Shown here: piece by piece, positions 15,001 through 24,600 of the stretch
Numbering within the stretch: position 1 is the first letter of the stretch
Layout: each line of letters starts with the position of its first letter
Assembly: GCA_949361645.1 (NCBI GenBank)
Contig: OX442425.1
Coordinates: forward strand, 2,348,171 to 2,412,170
Source of the DNA: Spongilla lacustris
Lineage: Eukaryota > Porifera > Demospongiae > Spongillida > Spongillidae
Direction: 5' to 3'
DNA length: 64,000 nucleotides
Made by a program: the position numbers and the translations under genes
Notes under the pieces: model-generated
Database searches by the model: none
What the model was told of the DNA's origin: nothing
What the model saw: only the letters and a program-made list of their open reading frames with translations

Positions 15001-18000
15001 ACTTTGGACTTCAGGCTACCCTCCACCCCTCCACACAATCACTATTCCACACATCTGTATCAATGCTTGGCAATGCAGACACACAATCACACTATTAGGT
15101 TGGAAAATGACAAACTATACAGCCAGCCCCCTCCCCACTCCAATCATCTCATGCTAGTTGATTGAGCACATCTACAATGTCCATGTACATGTACATACCT
15201 GATTTTGGAAGTTCTCTGGTTTTTTCAGAGCGCAACGGACATTGCTGGTCATTAGGTGTAATACCACTCCCAGGTGAGTGAACTGGTTTTTCTGATAGCA
15301 GCTCAACATTCAATGAATGACCTTTAAGTTTGTGGTCACCTCTAGTCAGCATGGCCAGACCTACATTGAACAAGTACAACATGTATATTCCCACATGTGC
15401 AAGGATCTCATCAACACATGTGGATAGAAAATTACACAAAGGAAAATCAAAATAATATAAATTACACCTTGCAATATTGCTCCAATACTACATAAATGTA
15501 CAGTGTTCCTTACAATGTCATGTAAATTTTTTTGCTTTTTTTGGCATTTTAGATTTTTATTCTTGAACTGTTTAGGCTATAAACATAAAGACTAGATTTT
15601 CACATTGTACTAGCATTTCAAGAAATGATTCAAAACACATTTATCTTTTACATAAATGTACAATGGTTTGTTGGAATGTACATGTGTAATTAGGAGCTCA
15701 AATTTATTTTATGTATAACCCTCCCTAATGGCTAAAGGTGGTGGTGAGTTTGGTTGCTTCAGTCAAATTGGTTCAATAGATCGGTCCTAATGTATGCATT
15801 TTCTGAGGTACTTGAATGAGTTGTTGCTCGACATATTCTAGATCTCATGCGTGAGCGAAGCTGGATTGACGTTGACGAAACTGATTGCAAGATGTTTGCC
15901 TCCGCACTGCGCTGTGTTCAATGCTACCTTTCTCGTCATGGATTCAGTCGAGGTGACTCGGCAACTGCGTCAATTCAAGAGACGGCAGCTATTCGTGAGG
16001 CCCGTATTCAATACTTGCAGCGTCTCATAGACAACGAAAGTGTACCAACTGAGCAACAACTACGTATCGTTGACTTAGATGAGTCCTAACATCCACCACC
16101 ACTATCGCTGCCACAACGATTCACTTTTTGATCAAAAAGATGCCGAATTTAGACAGCCGTGCACACAGAAAAAGGGAAAGCGTTTGTGCTTTGTTGCTGC
16201 AATTAGAAAATCCAACCCATTAATACGTCAAGCCCCTACCGGTGCTGTATCCTTCGATGACAAGGCGGGTTTGGTACCCAACTCTGTGTGGATATTTCAG
16301 TCACAGAAATCAACTGGAGACTACCATCAAAACTTTAATGGTACTAACTTTGTCCACTGGTTCAAAACACAGTTGTTACCAAATCTGAGCCAGCCTTCTC
16401 TGATTCGCCTTGATAATGCCAAATATCCCAGCAACTACACCAAGTGGATACAGGCTTAAAAAGGCAGAATTGCAGCAGGTTCTCACTGCATCTGGCATTC
16501 CCTTTGCAGCAAAGGACACAGTTGCTACTCTTCAAAAGAAACTAAAAGCTTATGTAGATACAGTGGAGCCAGAAGTAGTTCAGCTTGCAAAGCAGCAGGG
16601 TCACGAGGTGTTGTATACGCCTCCATATCACTGTGACTTGCAGCCAATAGAAATGGTCTGGTCACAAGTCAAGGGTGAAGTGGGAAGGCAATATGACCTA
16701 TCAACAACAATGGTAATAGTAAAGCAGCGATTGGAAGCAGCTTTTGAGCATCTGAATGCCGACATTACAGGGAGAATTGAGAACCTGTATACCCATGTCA
16801 GAAAAATAGAAAAGGAGTACTGATGACAACGAAGAATACAGCAATAGTGAAGATGATGAAGCATCGGACATGAGTGATTCAGATGTGGAGAGTGTTGAAG
16901 ACCAAGAGGACCCTTTCCATTCTGAAAGCAGCAGTTCTTCTGGTGACGTGGACAGCAGCGAGTCAGATACGGAAGAAATGTAATACATTTTGAGTTATGT
17001 AAACGTTTCGAAGTGTGAATTCATTAGTGACTGCACGCGCTACTTGTTAATTATCGTCAATAATAGTCTCGCTCATTAGTATTCAACTCACTGAATTTTT
17101 TATAATACGAGATGGTCTGTGGAAAATAATATGTCTAACCTATTGTTTAGACTCCAAAGACACCTTTTATTTTTTAAAAAGAGTGCATAATTTTTACTTC
17201 CTTGCTGGTGTCGCAGACTTTAGTAAGTCAACAGCAAGTGATGGTGGTGATGACAAAAGCCAAAGCCAAGCAGCAGCTGGAAGAAGAGCTGATTAGAAAG
17301 AATAAAGAGCTTTTGACCGGTGCACAACCTCATACACTTGTTCGTGTAAATGAACCTGCTGCATGTGATAATGTTGTTCCCTCTAGGTCAGAGAGTGAAG
17401 CTGATCAAGCGGAACGACAGTCTCCTATGAAGAATTCAAAGCTGACTAAGGATCAAAGACGAGAGATCAGGAAGACCGCCCAGGAGACTGAACAGTCACG
17501 GGAGGGAGGCAATTCAGAGTGTAACAAGATGCTCCAATAATCTTGGTTGTCACTGCTAATGCGCTTGCGCATGAAATACATGTAGATCTCGAACTTACTA
17601 GGAATTGACTATTTAAGTGTATGCGTGCTGTACTACTGGGTCTTTTGTCTTTTCTGTGATTATACCTATTGTTGTGCTAACCAAGGTCGTTACAAATTCT
17701 GATCGGACATTTGGCAGACCAATATTAACTTTGGGCGGACATTGTAGGTCATTCTAATATGTATGCATCTACACACATGTATGTTTGTAGAACAGGTGTG
17801 TTAGTTAAATCAAGTTCAGTGTTAGATCTAGATACAATTAATCATTGTCACTGTCTGAGGGTAAAGGAGCCATTTCTAGACATGTACAGGGCAAGGTTGT
17901 GGATCAGATATTACGCATTGCTTCCCCGGGGGATGATGGAAAGAAGCCTGACTGTGATTGCTGCAAAGATGATCTGAACAAGAAGTGCAAATGGACTTGA

Positions 18001-21000
18001 AGAAGCTGCAAGCTGAAGACACAACCCTAGTGGAAGTAATAAGGGCAGCTGATCGATCAGTGAATGACAGAAACGAATCGGTAGCAGAATACTTTAGGAG
18101 GGAGGGGCTTGTGTACCGAAGATGGACACCAAAGGGACGGAGCTCAACATTTCAAGTGGAACAGTTGGTGTTACCGAAGCGTTGTCGAGGTATGGTACTG
18201 AAACTCACACATGACGTTCCCTCAGGCGGTCATTTGGGGAGGGAGAAGACAGGTCGTGGTTTATTGAGACGATTTTATTGGCCAACATTATTTAAGGACG
18301 TGGCAGAGTTTTGCCGAGGGTGCCCAACATGCCAGAGATCGGCACAGAGTAAGATTAAACGTGCTCCATTAGTGCCGTTACCAACAATACACGGTTGTTT
18401 ACAGAGCTGGGGATCACAACAAGAATGCAGATGCATTGTCTCGTGCAGCAAGATAGTTTGCTGCAACAGAAGGAGGATGATATATGACGGATGCCGTCAC
18501 CAAGAACAATTTAATTTGAATAATCATGCGCGGTTTGATGTATAAATTGCGTGTAATACTTCAGATTAGTCAGTTAGAAGTGCCTGAGTGTTGACATTAT
18601 ATACATGCATTCCGTCACAGTCTGCAGGTAGCCATAGCAGCTTGGTAGTGTAGCTCGCTCCACCCATTGACATTAGCTGTGGCCTAAAAAAGCTCCACCT
18701 AGTCGCTCCAGCTCAGTACGCCTGAATAAATGTCTGGTGGAACCAGTGGTCGGCTGGTCCTTGCAGAGTCCACCTCTCTCGGGATCACACCGTCTTGACA
18801 TTACTACAGTATCATGCCGACTATGCCAAGTGTTATGAGTAGCAAAAAAGAAATGATTATTACAATGCATACAGTGACATATATACATTTACATGTACAT
18901 GTACTTGTACACCGTTTTTTCAGAAACGTTTTGAACCAGAAATAAGCGGAATTATATCTACATGTACATGTAGTTGAATTTCAGACAAAGCGACAGCGAC
19001 CCAGTGAACAGTGGAACGACTTTGTTGCTGAATTGCGCATACTTGCTGATAAGGCTTTCCCTGAACTGGACGACAAGGCAAAGGAGCTGCTCTCGCTGAA
19101 GCGGTATCTTGGTGAGTTGGATATAACCCCAAATTGCTTTTGCTGTCAGACATTGACAGCCGATGACACTCGACGAAGCTGTCATGTGTACCTTGGAGAA
19201 GGAAACATATCTTCGTGACTCCAGAGGGGCAAAAAGTGCAGTTTCAGCAATAGAGGTTCTAATGGCACCAAGCCGCAACACCCCACGCAATGGGAATCAC
19301 ATTTTAAAAGATGTATACGGTGTATACATGTAATATCTCTGTTCATCCCTCTACAGGATTTTACCTCATGTTTGGTTATGAAGCAAAGCTCCCAGTGCAC
19401 CAGAGGAATGTTTGCATCAACACAAATGCAAGGAGATGAAAAGACACCCTGCAAAAGGCCTTTGTTGTTGCTATGGGAATCCTGAAAACTACTATGGAAA
19501 GGATGAAGAAATTTTAAAACCATAAGATCCACGAAAAACCTTATGACCCACGTGACTTGGTGTGGATACTTAACCCTGCTGTTCCCAAAGGAAAATCCAC
19601 GAAGCTCCATTCTCCCTGGTAGTGACCTTATAAGGTGTCGACAGCGGTTTACATGTACAATGCAACTCAGGAGATCTGCAGAGGTCCAAGGCTTCTAGGA
19701 ATGGCTTTGCAGATGTTTGACTGGGTTGATGATGATGAATTGGAGGAACCGGCAGTTCATGGGGAAAAATAAACCCTAGCTGGACCACCCCAAGCTGAAC
19801 AGCCAACTGCATCTGCTGTTGCTACTGAGCCTACACACCACTAAGATATCCATCCGACGCCAACCACCATTGGTTATAATGAATTCATACAAACCAGACC
19901 TGTGGTCTTATCTTTCAAAGGAGGGGGTAGTGTTGTGAATGAACATATCTATTTTCAGCGCACTTATACATGTAAACATGCGTGTACATGTACCTGCTTG
20001 GACCAACCGGGTTGAAACTCATGTGATCCCAGGTGTATACATGCATATGTACAATGTACATTGTGCAACTGTATGCACTGTAATGATCACTTCTTTTTGG
20101 CTACTTGTATAATCTCAGACGTACCTCCTTCTACATGCACATGTATATCGGGACTGTAGCTGTGAAATAGGGACTGATAAAGGTAGTGTGGGTATATGCA
20201 TGTACAGTGAGAGTCCCCTTCCCACCCAACTGGGCCCCTTCCCAAGGAACTAGGAGGTATGGGTCACTTACCACCCAACTAGGGGATATGGGTCCCCCTT
20301 CCCATCCAACTAGGGGATATGGGTCCCCCTTGCCATCCAACTAGGGGATATGGGTCCCTTGCCATCCAACTAGGGGATATGGGTCCCCCTTCCCATCCAA
20401 CTAGGGGATATGGGTCCCCCTTGCCATCCAACTAGGGGATATGGGTCCCCCTTCCCATCCAACTAGGGGATATGGGTCCCCCTTGCCATCCAACTAGGGG
20501 ATATGGGTCCCCCTTCCCATCCAACTAGGGGATATGGGTCCCCCTTCCCATCCAACTAGGGGATATGGGTCCCCCTTCCCATCCAGAAGCTTCTTAGATT
20601 TATTGATTGCTGGTACAGCAGGTAAATACACTACTGCAGTGCCGCCTTATGGTGGTAGGGTATGTCAGGAGGCCACAGTAACCACCCATAGTTCAAGCAT
20701 TCATACAGTGTATACAGTCGACTAATTCACTGCCAATAAGTCTGCATGCACAACCTGAAGAAATCTGCACACACCAGAAAAAATATACATGTACATGTAT
20801 GCAATTTATACATATCTACATGTATATATGGGAAGTTGGTAGGTCATGTGCATGTAAAACATACATGTACATGTACTCAAAATGAAATATTATTGAATAA
20901 ACCACCTACAATTGAATAAAAAATTATCATACAAAATAAACTGAGCTTTATGTATAATGTAAATGTAAGATGCACTCCAGCAGCCTGTTATATGTGTACA

Positions 21001-21215
21001 TGTACATGCATGTGTGACTTCTTTGACAATATACTGCAATTACCTGTTACAGAATTACTTACATCCTTTTGGCATGTTAAGTTCAAGCTGGAAATTCTGA
21101 CCTCCTAGATGAACGATTGATTTTACATCGCATTGCAATTTCTTATGATTATCAAAATATTCTTCGATGTCATTTGTTTGAATCTCAGCATTCGCCTTCA
21201 TAATCCTAATAAGAA
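2821..21215 (-). CDS. Gene A: PARP14-like RRM-array protein, 3' end outside window
   Basis: Eleven coding exons read on the minus strand: 21215-21063, 15360-15199, 14877-14728, 13617-13372, 13323-13189, 13019-12855, 12029-11784, 11524-11453, 9965-9633, 3541-3221 and 3057-2821. All junctions are phase 1, and every exon after the first is divisible by three. From the ATG at 21201 they give 735 codons and stay open to the last donor. The product seen is a tandem array of about eight RRM-like domains, parallel to the N-terminal array of gene B. KH, macro and catalytic exons would lie left of the window; none is visible in 1-2820. By family, RRM/KH arrays of PARP10/14-type proteins are nucleic-acid or protein binding modules in cytoplasmic ADP-ribosyltransferases. 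The true first exon is unresolved: a good acceptor (CCCCACAG) precedes 21215, so a noncoding or tiny upstream exon is likely, and the ATG at 21201 may be the start. A PARP-less paralogue is the main alternative. Confidence 0.8.
3221..3541 (-). CDS. Gene A exon A11: RRM back half, linker, RRM front half
   Basis: Phase 1-1, 321 nt. It starts ELNSFVENANKIIIKNTNLK and later reads LLVLELPQDISHDDCKLIIE. The acceptor follows a long TTTTGTTTTTGTTTTTCAG tract; the donor is GTTTGC. Confidence 0.8.
3861..4837. mobile_element. hAT-like nonautonomous DNA transposon with 8-bp TSD
   Basis: 977 bp bounded by inverted ends that start CGAGGGG and continue CAAAAAA...GACACCATCCC. It is flanked on both sides by TCACAAAC (3853-3860 and 4838-4845), an 8-bp target duplication as expected for hAT. 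No transposase is visible, so it is nonautonomous. It lies in a gene A intron. Confidence 0.85.
5016..6916 (+). mobile_element. 5'-truncated LINE relic (CR1/Jockey-type reverse transcriptase)
   Basis: Reverse-transcriptase blocks appear in order: NYRPVSMTSICCKVMES, HGFLPKRSTCTQLL, YIDFAKAFDSVSHQKLL, SGVPQGSVLGPLLF and KIFADDTKIY (catalytic FADD near 5980). The frame is broken near 5355, 6385 and 6680, so it is inactive. Endonuclease sequence is missing at the 5' end. The 3' end runs into a short ATT-rich microsatellite (6889-6916), typical of CR1-like tails. It is inserted in a gene A intron in antisense orientation. Confidence 0.88.
6917..9570. other. Gene A intron sequence between LINE relic and exon A10
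   Basis: Apart from the MITE at 8036-8348 nothing coding was recognised. Palindromic TCCTACGCGTAGGAC-type words near 8755-8785 and 9480-9495 may mark a degenerate inverted-end element. Confidence 0.4.
8036..8348. mobile_element. TA-flanked MITE, GTGCCGTCC inverted ends
   Basis: The inverted ends share GTGCCGTCC and CCACAAGTTCACACTCGCA on opposite strands, and TA flanks both sides (8034-8035, 8349-8350). The interior is rich in CGAGTCGAG-type words. A truncated second copy lies at 12705-12838. Confidence 0.8.
9633..9965 (-). CDS. Gene A exon A10: linker plus RRM front half
   Basis: Phase 1-1, 333 nt. A Ser/Thr-rich linker of about 55 residues is followed by VLITNVPSIDAEYLQLVLEK, an RRM front half. 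The donor is GTACAT. The acceptor (AAATACAG) has a poor pyrimidine tract, so the 5' boundary is tentative. Confidence 0.7.
9966..11452. other. Gene A intron between A9 and A10
   Basis: A/T-rich intron sequence with dense ACATGTACATGT palindromes (10080-10130, 10890-10960) and a G-run at 10193-10214. No coding potential was recognised. Confidence 0.5.
11453..11524 (-). CDS. Gene A exon A9: short RRM back half
   Basis: Phase 1-1, only 72 nt. It reads ELKSIITKIESKKLLQSNLK, equivalent to the start of exon A6 without its linker. The acceptor is TTTTTATCCCCAG and the donor is GTATGT. Confidence 0.72.
11784..12029 (-). CDS. Gene A exon A8: RRM back half plus next RRM front half
   Basis: Phase 1-1, 246 nt, the duplicate of A5. 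It reads VVSKGDHKLFGCPLLVQYV and then FVTQLPAEIEMDYLKLLLEK. The acceptor has a strong pyrimidine tract ending CTACAG; the donor is GTACGT. Confidence 0.82.
12455..12640. repeat. GGGGCGGATCCAGGATTT-type repeat
   Basis: The CAGGGGCGGATCCAGGATTT start, the purine-rich GGGGG blocks and GCTTGCCCCCTCC hairpin give a transposon-end appearance. A related GGGGGTACAGGAGGGGGCA segment occurs at 13705-13795. The family is not identified. Confidence 0.45.
12705..12838. mobile_element. Truncated copy of the 8036-8348 MITE
   Basis: It matches the right half of the 8036-8348 element, from CAGCTGTTTTG to GTGGCACTGTAG. It ends about 16 bases beyond the donor of gene A exon A7. Confidence 0.78.
12855..13019 (-). 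CDS. Gene A exon A7: front half of an RRM (copy 2 of duplicated block)
   Basis: Phase 1-1, 165 nt, near-identical to exon A4 over their shared 150 nt, with five extra codons at its start. The acceptor is CCCTTCACAG and the donor is GTACGT. A truncated MITE end lies only about 16 bases beyond the donor. Confidence 0.82.
13189..13323 (-). CDS. Gene A exon A6: RRM back half plus linker
   Basis: Phase 1-1, 135 nt. It reads IEDFVTKLQSKKLKGANLKV, the typical final helix and strand of this RRM type, then an acidic linker. The acceptor is ACTGTTAAG, which is weak, and the upstream intron is very short, so its boundary is less sure than its reading frame. Confidence 0.7.
13372..13617 (-). CDS. Gene A exon A5: RRM back half plus next RRM front half
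   Basis: Phase 1-1, 246 nt. It begins with an RRM back half (VVSKGGHSLYGYPLVVQYV) and continues into the next RRM front half (LLMTQLPSEIETDYLKALLE). Its length equals exon A8, which it resembles at roughly 70-75% of bases. The donor is GTATAT, and the following intron is only 48 nt. Confidence 0.82.
14728..14877 (-). CDS. Gene A exon A4: front half of an RRM (copy 1 of duplicated block)
   Basis: Phase 1-1, 150 nt. It carries the family signature EIEVYFETEKSGGRKGSI followed by a strand ending IEFFNPEG. It differs from exon A7 at about 7 of 150 bases by eye, so the two copies are recent or homogenised. The acceptor is TTTTCCTCCCATTCAG and the donor is GTACAT. Confidence 0.82.
15199..15360 (-). 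CDS. Gene A exon A3: back half of RRM1 plus linker
   Basis: Phase 1-1, 162 nt. The start (MLTRGDHKLKGHSLNVELL) is the final helix and strand of an RRM; a polar linker follows. The acceptor is AATGTAG and the donor is GTATGT. The intron before it, 15361-21062, is the longest in this gene within the window and holds transposon relics. Confidence 0.75.
15780..16985 (+). mobile_element. Tc1/mariner-type transposase relic (DDE_3 superfamily)
   Basis: Three frames together give a helix-turn-helix N-terminus (RERSWIDVDETDCKMFASAL), the first catalytic Asp in DLDES followed by IHHHYRCHNDSLFD, the second in LIRLDNAKY, and the Glu in PYHCDLQPIEMVW. An inserted base near 16087 and a small indel near 16420 split the frame. 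An acidic Ser-rich tail is encoded at about 16825-16980 in another frame. No clear terminal repeats were found. It lies in the gene A intron between exons A2 and A3, antisense to the gene. Confidence 0.85.
17202..17540 (+). pseudogene. Possible gypsy polyprotein linker fragment
   Basis: It reads VMVVMTKAKAKQQLEEELI and a Glu/Arg/Lys-rich stretch, resembling the MTRAQAK-type segment between protease and reverse transcriptase in Ty3/gypsy elements. No catalytic motif is present. The next downstream piece is integrase, so the assignment rests on context. Confidence 0.4.
17985..18387 (+). pseudogene. Ty3/gypsy integrase zinc-binding fragment
   Basis: The HHCC zinc-binding domain is clear: GGHLGREKTGRGLLRRFYW then FCRGCPTCQR. 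The DDE core that should follow is missing; the sequence jumps to an RNase H tail at 18388. Confidence 0.8.
18388..18456 (+). pseudogene. RNase H C-terminal fragment of a gypsy element
   Basis: The frame from 18388 reads YTVVYRAGDHNKNADALSRA and ends at TAG 18454-18456. This motif normally lies upstream of the integrase zinc finger; here it lies downstream, so the element has been rearranged. Confidence 0.75.
18980..19310 (+). pseudogene. Gag-like fragment of a gypsy retrotransposon
   Basis: It reads RQRPSEQWNDFVAELRILAD and later MTLDEAVMCTLEKETYLRD in a shifted frame, matching the Gag/capsid helix pattern RxQxxxExxxxFvxeLr. It is broken by a frameshift and a stop. Confidence 0.65.
19338..19935 (+). 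pseudogene. Gypsy integrase C-terminus, polypurine tract and possible LTR start
   Basis: Pieces FYLMFGYEAKLPV and DPRDLVWILNPAVPKGKST fit the end of a gypsy integrase; stops occur at several places. The sequence ends with AAAGGAGGGGGTAG (19916-19929), a polypurine tract, followed by TGTTGTGAATG, which could be the first bases of a 3' LTR. A paired 5' LTR was not located. Confidence 0.65.
20219..20585. repeat. 31-bp minisatellite
   Basis: About twelve tandem units of CCATCCAACTAGGGGATATG followed by GGTCCCCCTTG/C. Units alternate between ..CTTGCC and ..CTTCCC, which suggests growth by a 62-bp double unit. It lies in the gene A intron between A2 and A3. Confidence 0.92.
21063..21215 (-). CDS. 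Gene A exon A2: front half of RRM1, first in-frame ATG
   Basis: The exon follows a pyrimidine-rich acceptor and ends at a GTAAGT donor in phase 1. It encodes an RRM front half with an IEEYFDNHK helix and a VKSIVHLGGQ strand. The first in-frame ATG is at 21201, with A at -3. A short upstream exon probably exists, as in genes B and C, where exon 1 has only 13 coding bases. Confidence 0.75.
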
Positions 21216-21607
21216 CTGTGGGGAGGGCAAAGAGAGCATCTCACAAGAGAGCAGGGGCGACACAAGTTATTATCTCTGGTCCGACATGCATACACTAAAA
21301 CAACACACTACCATGCAGTGACTTAAAACTTCCCCAGTATATGTACGCTGTACGCCGTCACCCCCTCTCAAAACGAACCGTTTAATTTGCTATCCATCGT
21401 TGAACTTTAAGAACGTTACTAGTCACATTAGATCAGCAGCCATCTTATGACACGGGAAAGCCCCCAATTGACGAGACTATACATGTGTATTGTTGTACGG
21501 AATTGTTGCGGTGCTTGTCACGTGCAGCACCCATGCAGCAGTATTCATTGGCGAATATGTCGCCTATCATCTAGCTGTACGTCTGTAAAAGCAAATCAAG
21601 TCATTAA
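21216..21607. promoter_or_regulatory. Bidirectional promoter region between genes A and B
   Basis: About 0.4 kb separates the first recognised exon of gene A from the gene B start codon. It contains a palindromic E-box CACGTG at 21519-21524 and, on the minus strand at 21464-21455, GGGGCTTTCC, which fits the NF-kappaB consensus GGGRNNYYCC. An AAGATGGC motif (YY1-like) lies on the minus strand near 21439. No TATA box is obvious. The motifs are short, so chance matches are possible. Confidence 0.5.
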
Positions 21608-21620
21608 ATGGCAGCTGCAG
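21608..21620 (+). CDS. Gene B exon 1: start codon exon (MAAA)
   Basis: Thirteen coding bases, ATGGCAGCTGCAG, followed by a GTAAGT donor in phase 1. The size and phase match gene C exon 1 exactly, which supports this start over any downstream ATG. Confidence 0.8.
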
Positions 21621-24600
21621 GTAAGTATATGTCTATGAAACCCTGGTGAGTATGTCACTCTTGGACGTAGGTGTATCGTACGTAGGCTTCCTACACGTTA
21701 CAGTACCTTTACACCAGCGCGTCATCGTCAAAGTACATAAGTACTAGTAGCTGTTTGTCACCCCACGATATTCAACTGACAGCATGCGAGAAAGAGGTCT
21801 TGATCAAATATTAATGCCTAATCAGCTACTTCAGTAGTGGGGGAATTCCGGGTGTGGCGAAAGTAAACACGCTACCGCAACTTTATGACCTTTGTACCAA
21901 ATGCCGCAAGTACATGTACATGTACATGTATGGTGGTGTTTGCAAGATAACCAGCTACCTATAGTACAGTACAAAACACCAATTTGTACATGTAGATGTA
22001 ACGTTTATTTTTATAATTGGACACGACAGGCATGTCGTTTGCCAGTGTAGCCATTATAGTGTGTATGTCGACATCAGGGAAAGTTAATACCTTGCTCAAA
22101 GCAGTACTCGAGCTAGATTTAGAATTAGTTGCAACCCTAAGAAGGAGCTTCTCAATGATCAAAATACATGTCCCAACATCCGCAATATTTCATGTACAAA
22201 ATTAATATATATTAGAACATTAGACAATGAAAAAGAAAATCATTCCTGCTGCTGGACAATCCTGCATAACTATACCACCATACAGATGAAAAGTAGGGTA
22301 TGAATTGCTAATTGATATGAATTAAATGTTGATAGCACATAAAAATGAAGGAGATCTCATGAGACAGAAAGTATTCTTGTTCAATGTGGTGGCAATACTC
22401 ACTGCATGGCCAATATTGTTTTTACCCTCCACTGCAGAACCTCGTGCAGTTATGTAGTTGAAATAGTAATGTCTACACTTCAGTTATGTAACAAATGTGT
22501 GGGTAGTAGTACTACATACAGTTCTTTTTCATGATTGTTTAATTTCTCTCAGTTACAATTAAGGTGTCTGGACTTAACCCTGGAGCCTCTGGTGATCGTG
22601 TCAAGGGATTTTTTGAAGACAAGGGTGAGGACATCAGTGTGGGCTCTTGCATATTCCACGATGATGGTACTGCTTTGGTGGAGCTCATTGGTGTTACTCA
22701 GGAAGGTACACATTGGGGTTATCGAAGGTAGTATTACAAACCATGTATTAAAGAGATGATACTCTTTTACAGAGCTGGACGAGCTCCTCGGTGGGAGCTA
22801 TAAGCTTTTGAAGTGTCCTATCCAGCTAGAGGTGGTGCCTCCTGATGTGCGTAGCTCAGAATGCAAACGCAGCAGTGTTTCCTCATTAATTGAAGTCAGG
22901 GGAGCAGTGGGCTTGGATCAAGAAGAGCTGGAGTTATACTTTGAAACGCCAAGAGCAGGAGGACGAAAGGGCTCAGTCAAGAGCTGTGTTATTGATCAAG
23001 ATGGAGTTGCAAGGATTGAATTTGATAGCCCTGAAGGTTAGCAGTTGATTTTGCTTTTTTTTTGGACTTCATGAAAACAGGATTAGGCCTAACCAACCGT
23101 AACCATATGCCCTGTCTGTACCATGCACTGTAGTGTACACATTAAATGCAAGATATAGATGTACATGTATATGGTTTTTAATAAATAAGGCAGTGTACTT
23201 GTTGTAGGTATATGTACAGTGTATACATGTACATGTATGTGGCGTATAATATTTTTCTTTTAATTTTCAGTTGTAGAAGAGATTATGTCAATCACAAAGC
23301 ACTCTGTACTTGGAGTTCCACTGAAGGTAACATACCCATCTTCACCTGATCAGCAAGCAGGCTCCCGACCATCCAAGATATGGCTGACAGAGATGCCATC
23401 TGTTTTGATGAATGACACTGAGTACCTTGCAGCTCTTCTGGGGAGAACAATTGGACATGAGTTAGTGTTTTCTCTTACACAAGTTGATAGCACAACTCTA
23501 GTGCTAGAGTTCAGTGAAGAAGTACACTTGTCGGAAAAAGGTACACTGCAATGCATGTATATATTGCATGATATATGCATGATATAGGTGTGTATGCTCA
23601 TACTTCATTCTAATGTACCGGACGTCATCCCGGGGGTACATTTGTCTACCGTGGTGTACAGAAAATAAATTTATTTCCATTCTGCCAGTTTAGCATCCCT
23701 TTTACATGGGGGAAAAAAATTAGAGTTTGGCAATTTCGGGCCAAACTCAAAAGGACCTATACAACAAGTATGCACCATCAATGGTCCCAAGTTAGCGCGT
23801 CAAAGCGAAGCTACATGTAAATGATTGCAATATGCCGCCTCACATGAACGTTGGTAACTCGACCAAACTGGACCTAGCGTGGCTGAAAAACACGTCTAGT
23901 GCGTAAAACGTCCTTTCAGCCACGCTAGGTCGAGTTTTGTCGAGTTACCAACGTTATCATAATCACTCGTGGCGGCATATTGCAAGCGAATAGTTTGTCT
24001 TTGACACGGACCAGAGAAAAAAATTAGAGTTTGGCAATTTCGGGCCAAGCTCCAAAGGACCTATGCAACAAGTATGCACCATCAAATGCAAAAGGGATGT
24101 GAAACTGGCAGAACGATTTTAAGTACAGCACGGTAGACAAATGTACCCCGGGGATGATGTCCGGTACATTAGACATTAAGTACTCAAATTTCACAATAGC
24201 CCATATTAACTGAGCTGCTTGCGTTTACTTCACATGTATATATTTCTATTGAAGTGATACACATTTATAACCACTCAACCTCAGAACTGATGCAAATTGT
24301 AGAAAAGCTTGGAAAGAAGCAAGTGAAAGGAACACCTCTAAAGCCAACACTAGCTCTGGTACCTCCCGTCACCAAGGCAATGCCAAAGAAGAAGTGGAAA
24401 TTACTGGTGTCAACATCTGAACAGATAGATCCGGAGCATCTTTTGCTATTGCTGGAGAATGCAACAAGTATGGAAAATGATCAAGATTTCTCTGTTAGTT
24501 TTGTTGGAAGCAGAGATTGTGTGGTTACTTTGGAGCAGAACCTATCAGATGAAGGTACTGTATTGTCCTAAATGTTCTTAAACAAGAGCTAATTTGCTTT

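Noticed and set aside
21430..21442. ATGGCTGCTG on the minus strand as gene A start
   Set aside because: It resembles the MAAA/MAGE starts of genes B and C, but the frame meets TGA after six codons and no donor gives phase 1, so it cannot be joined to exon A2 as read.
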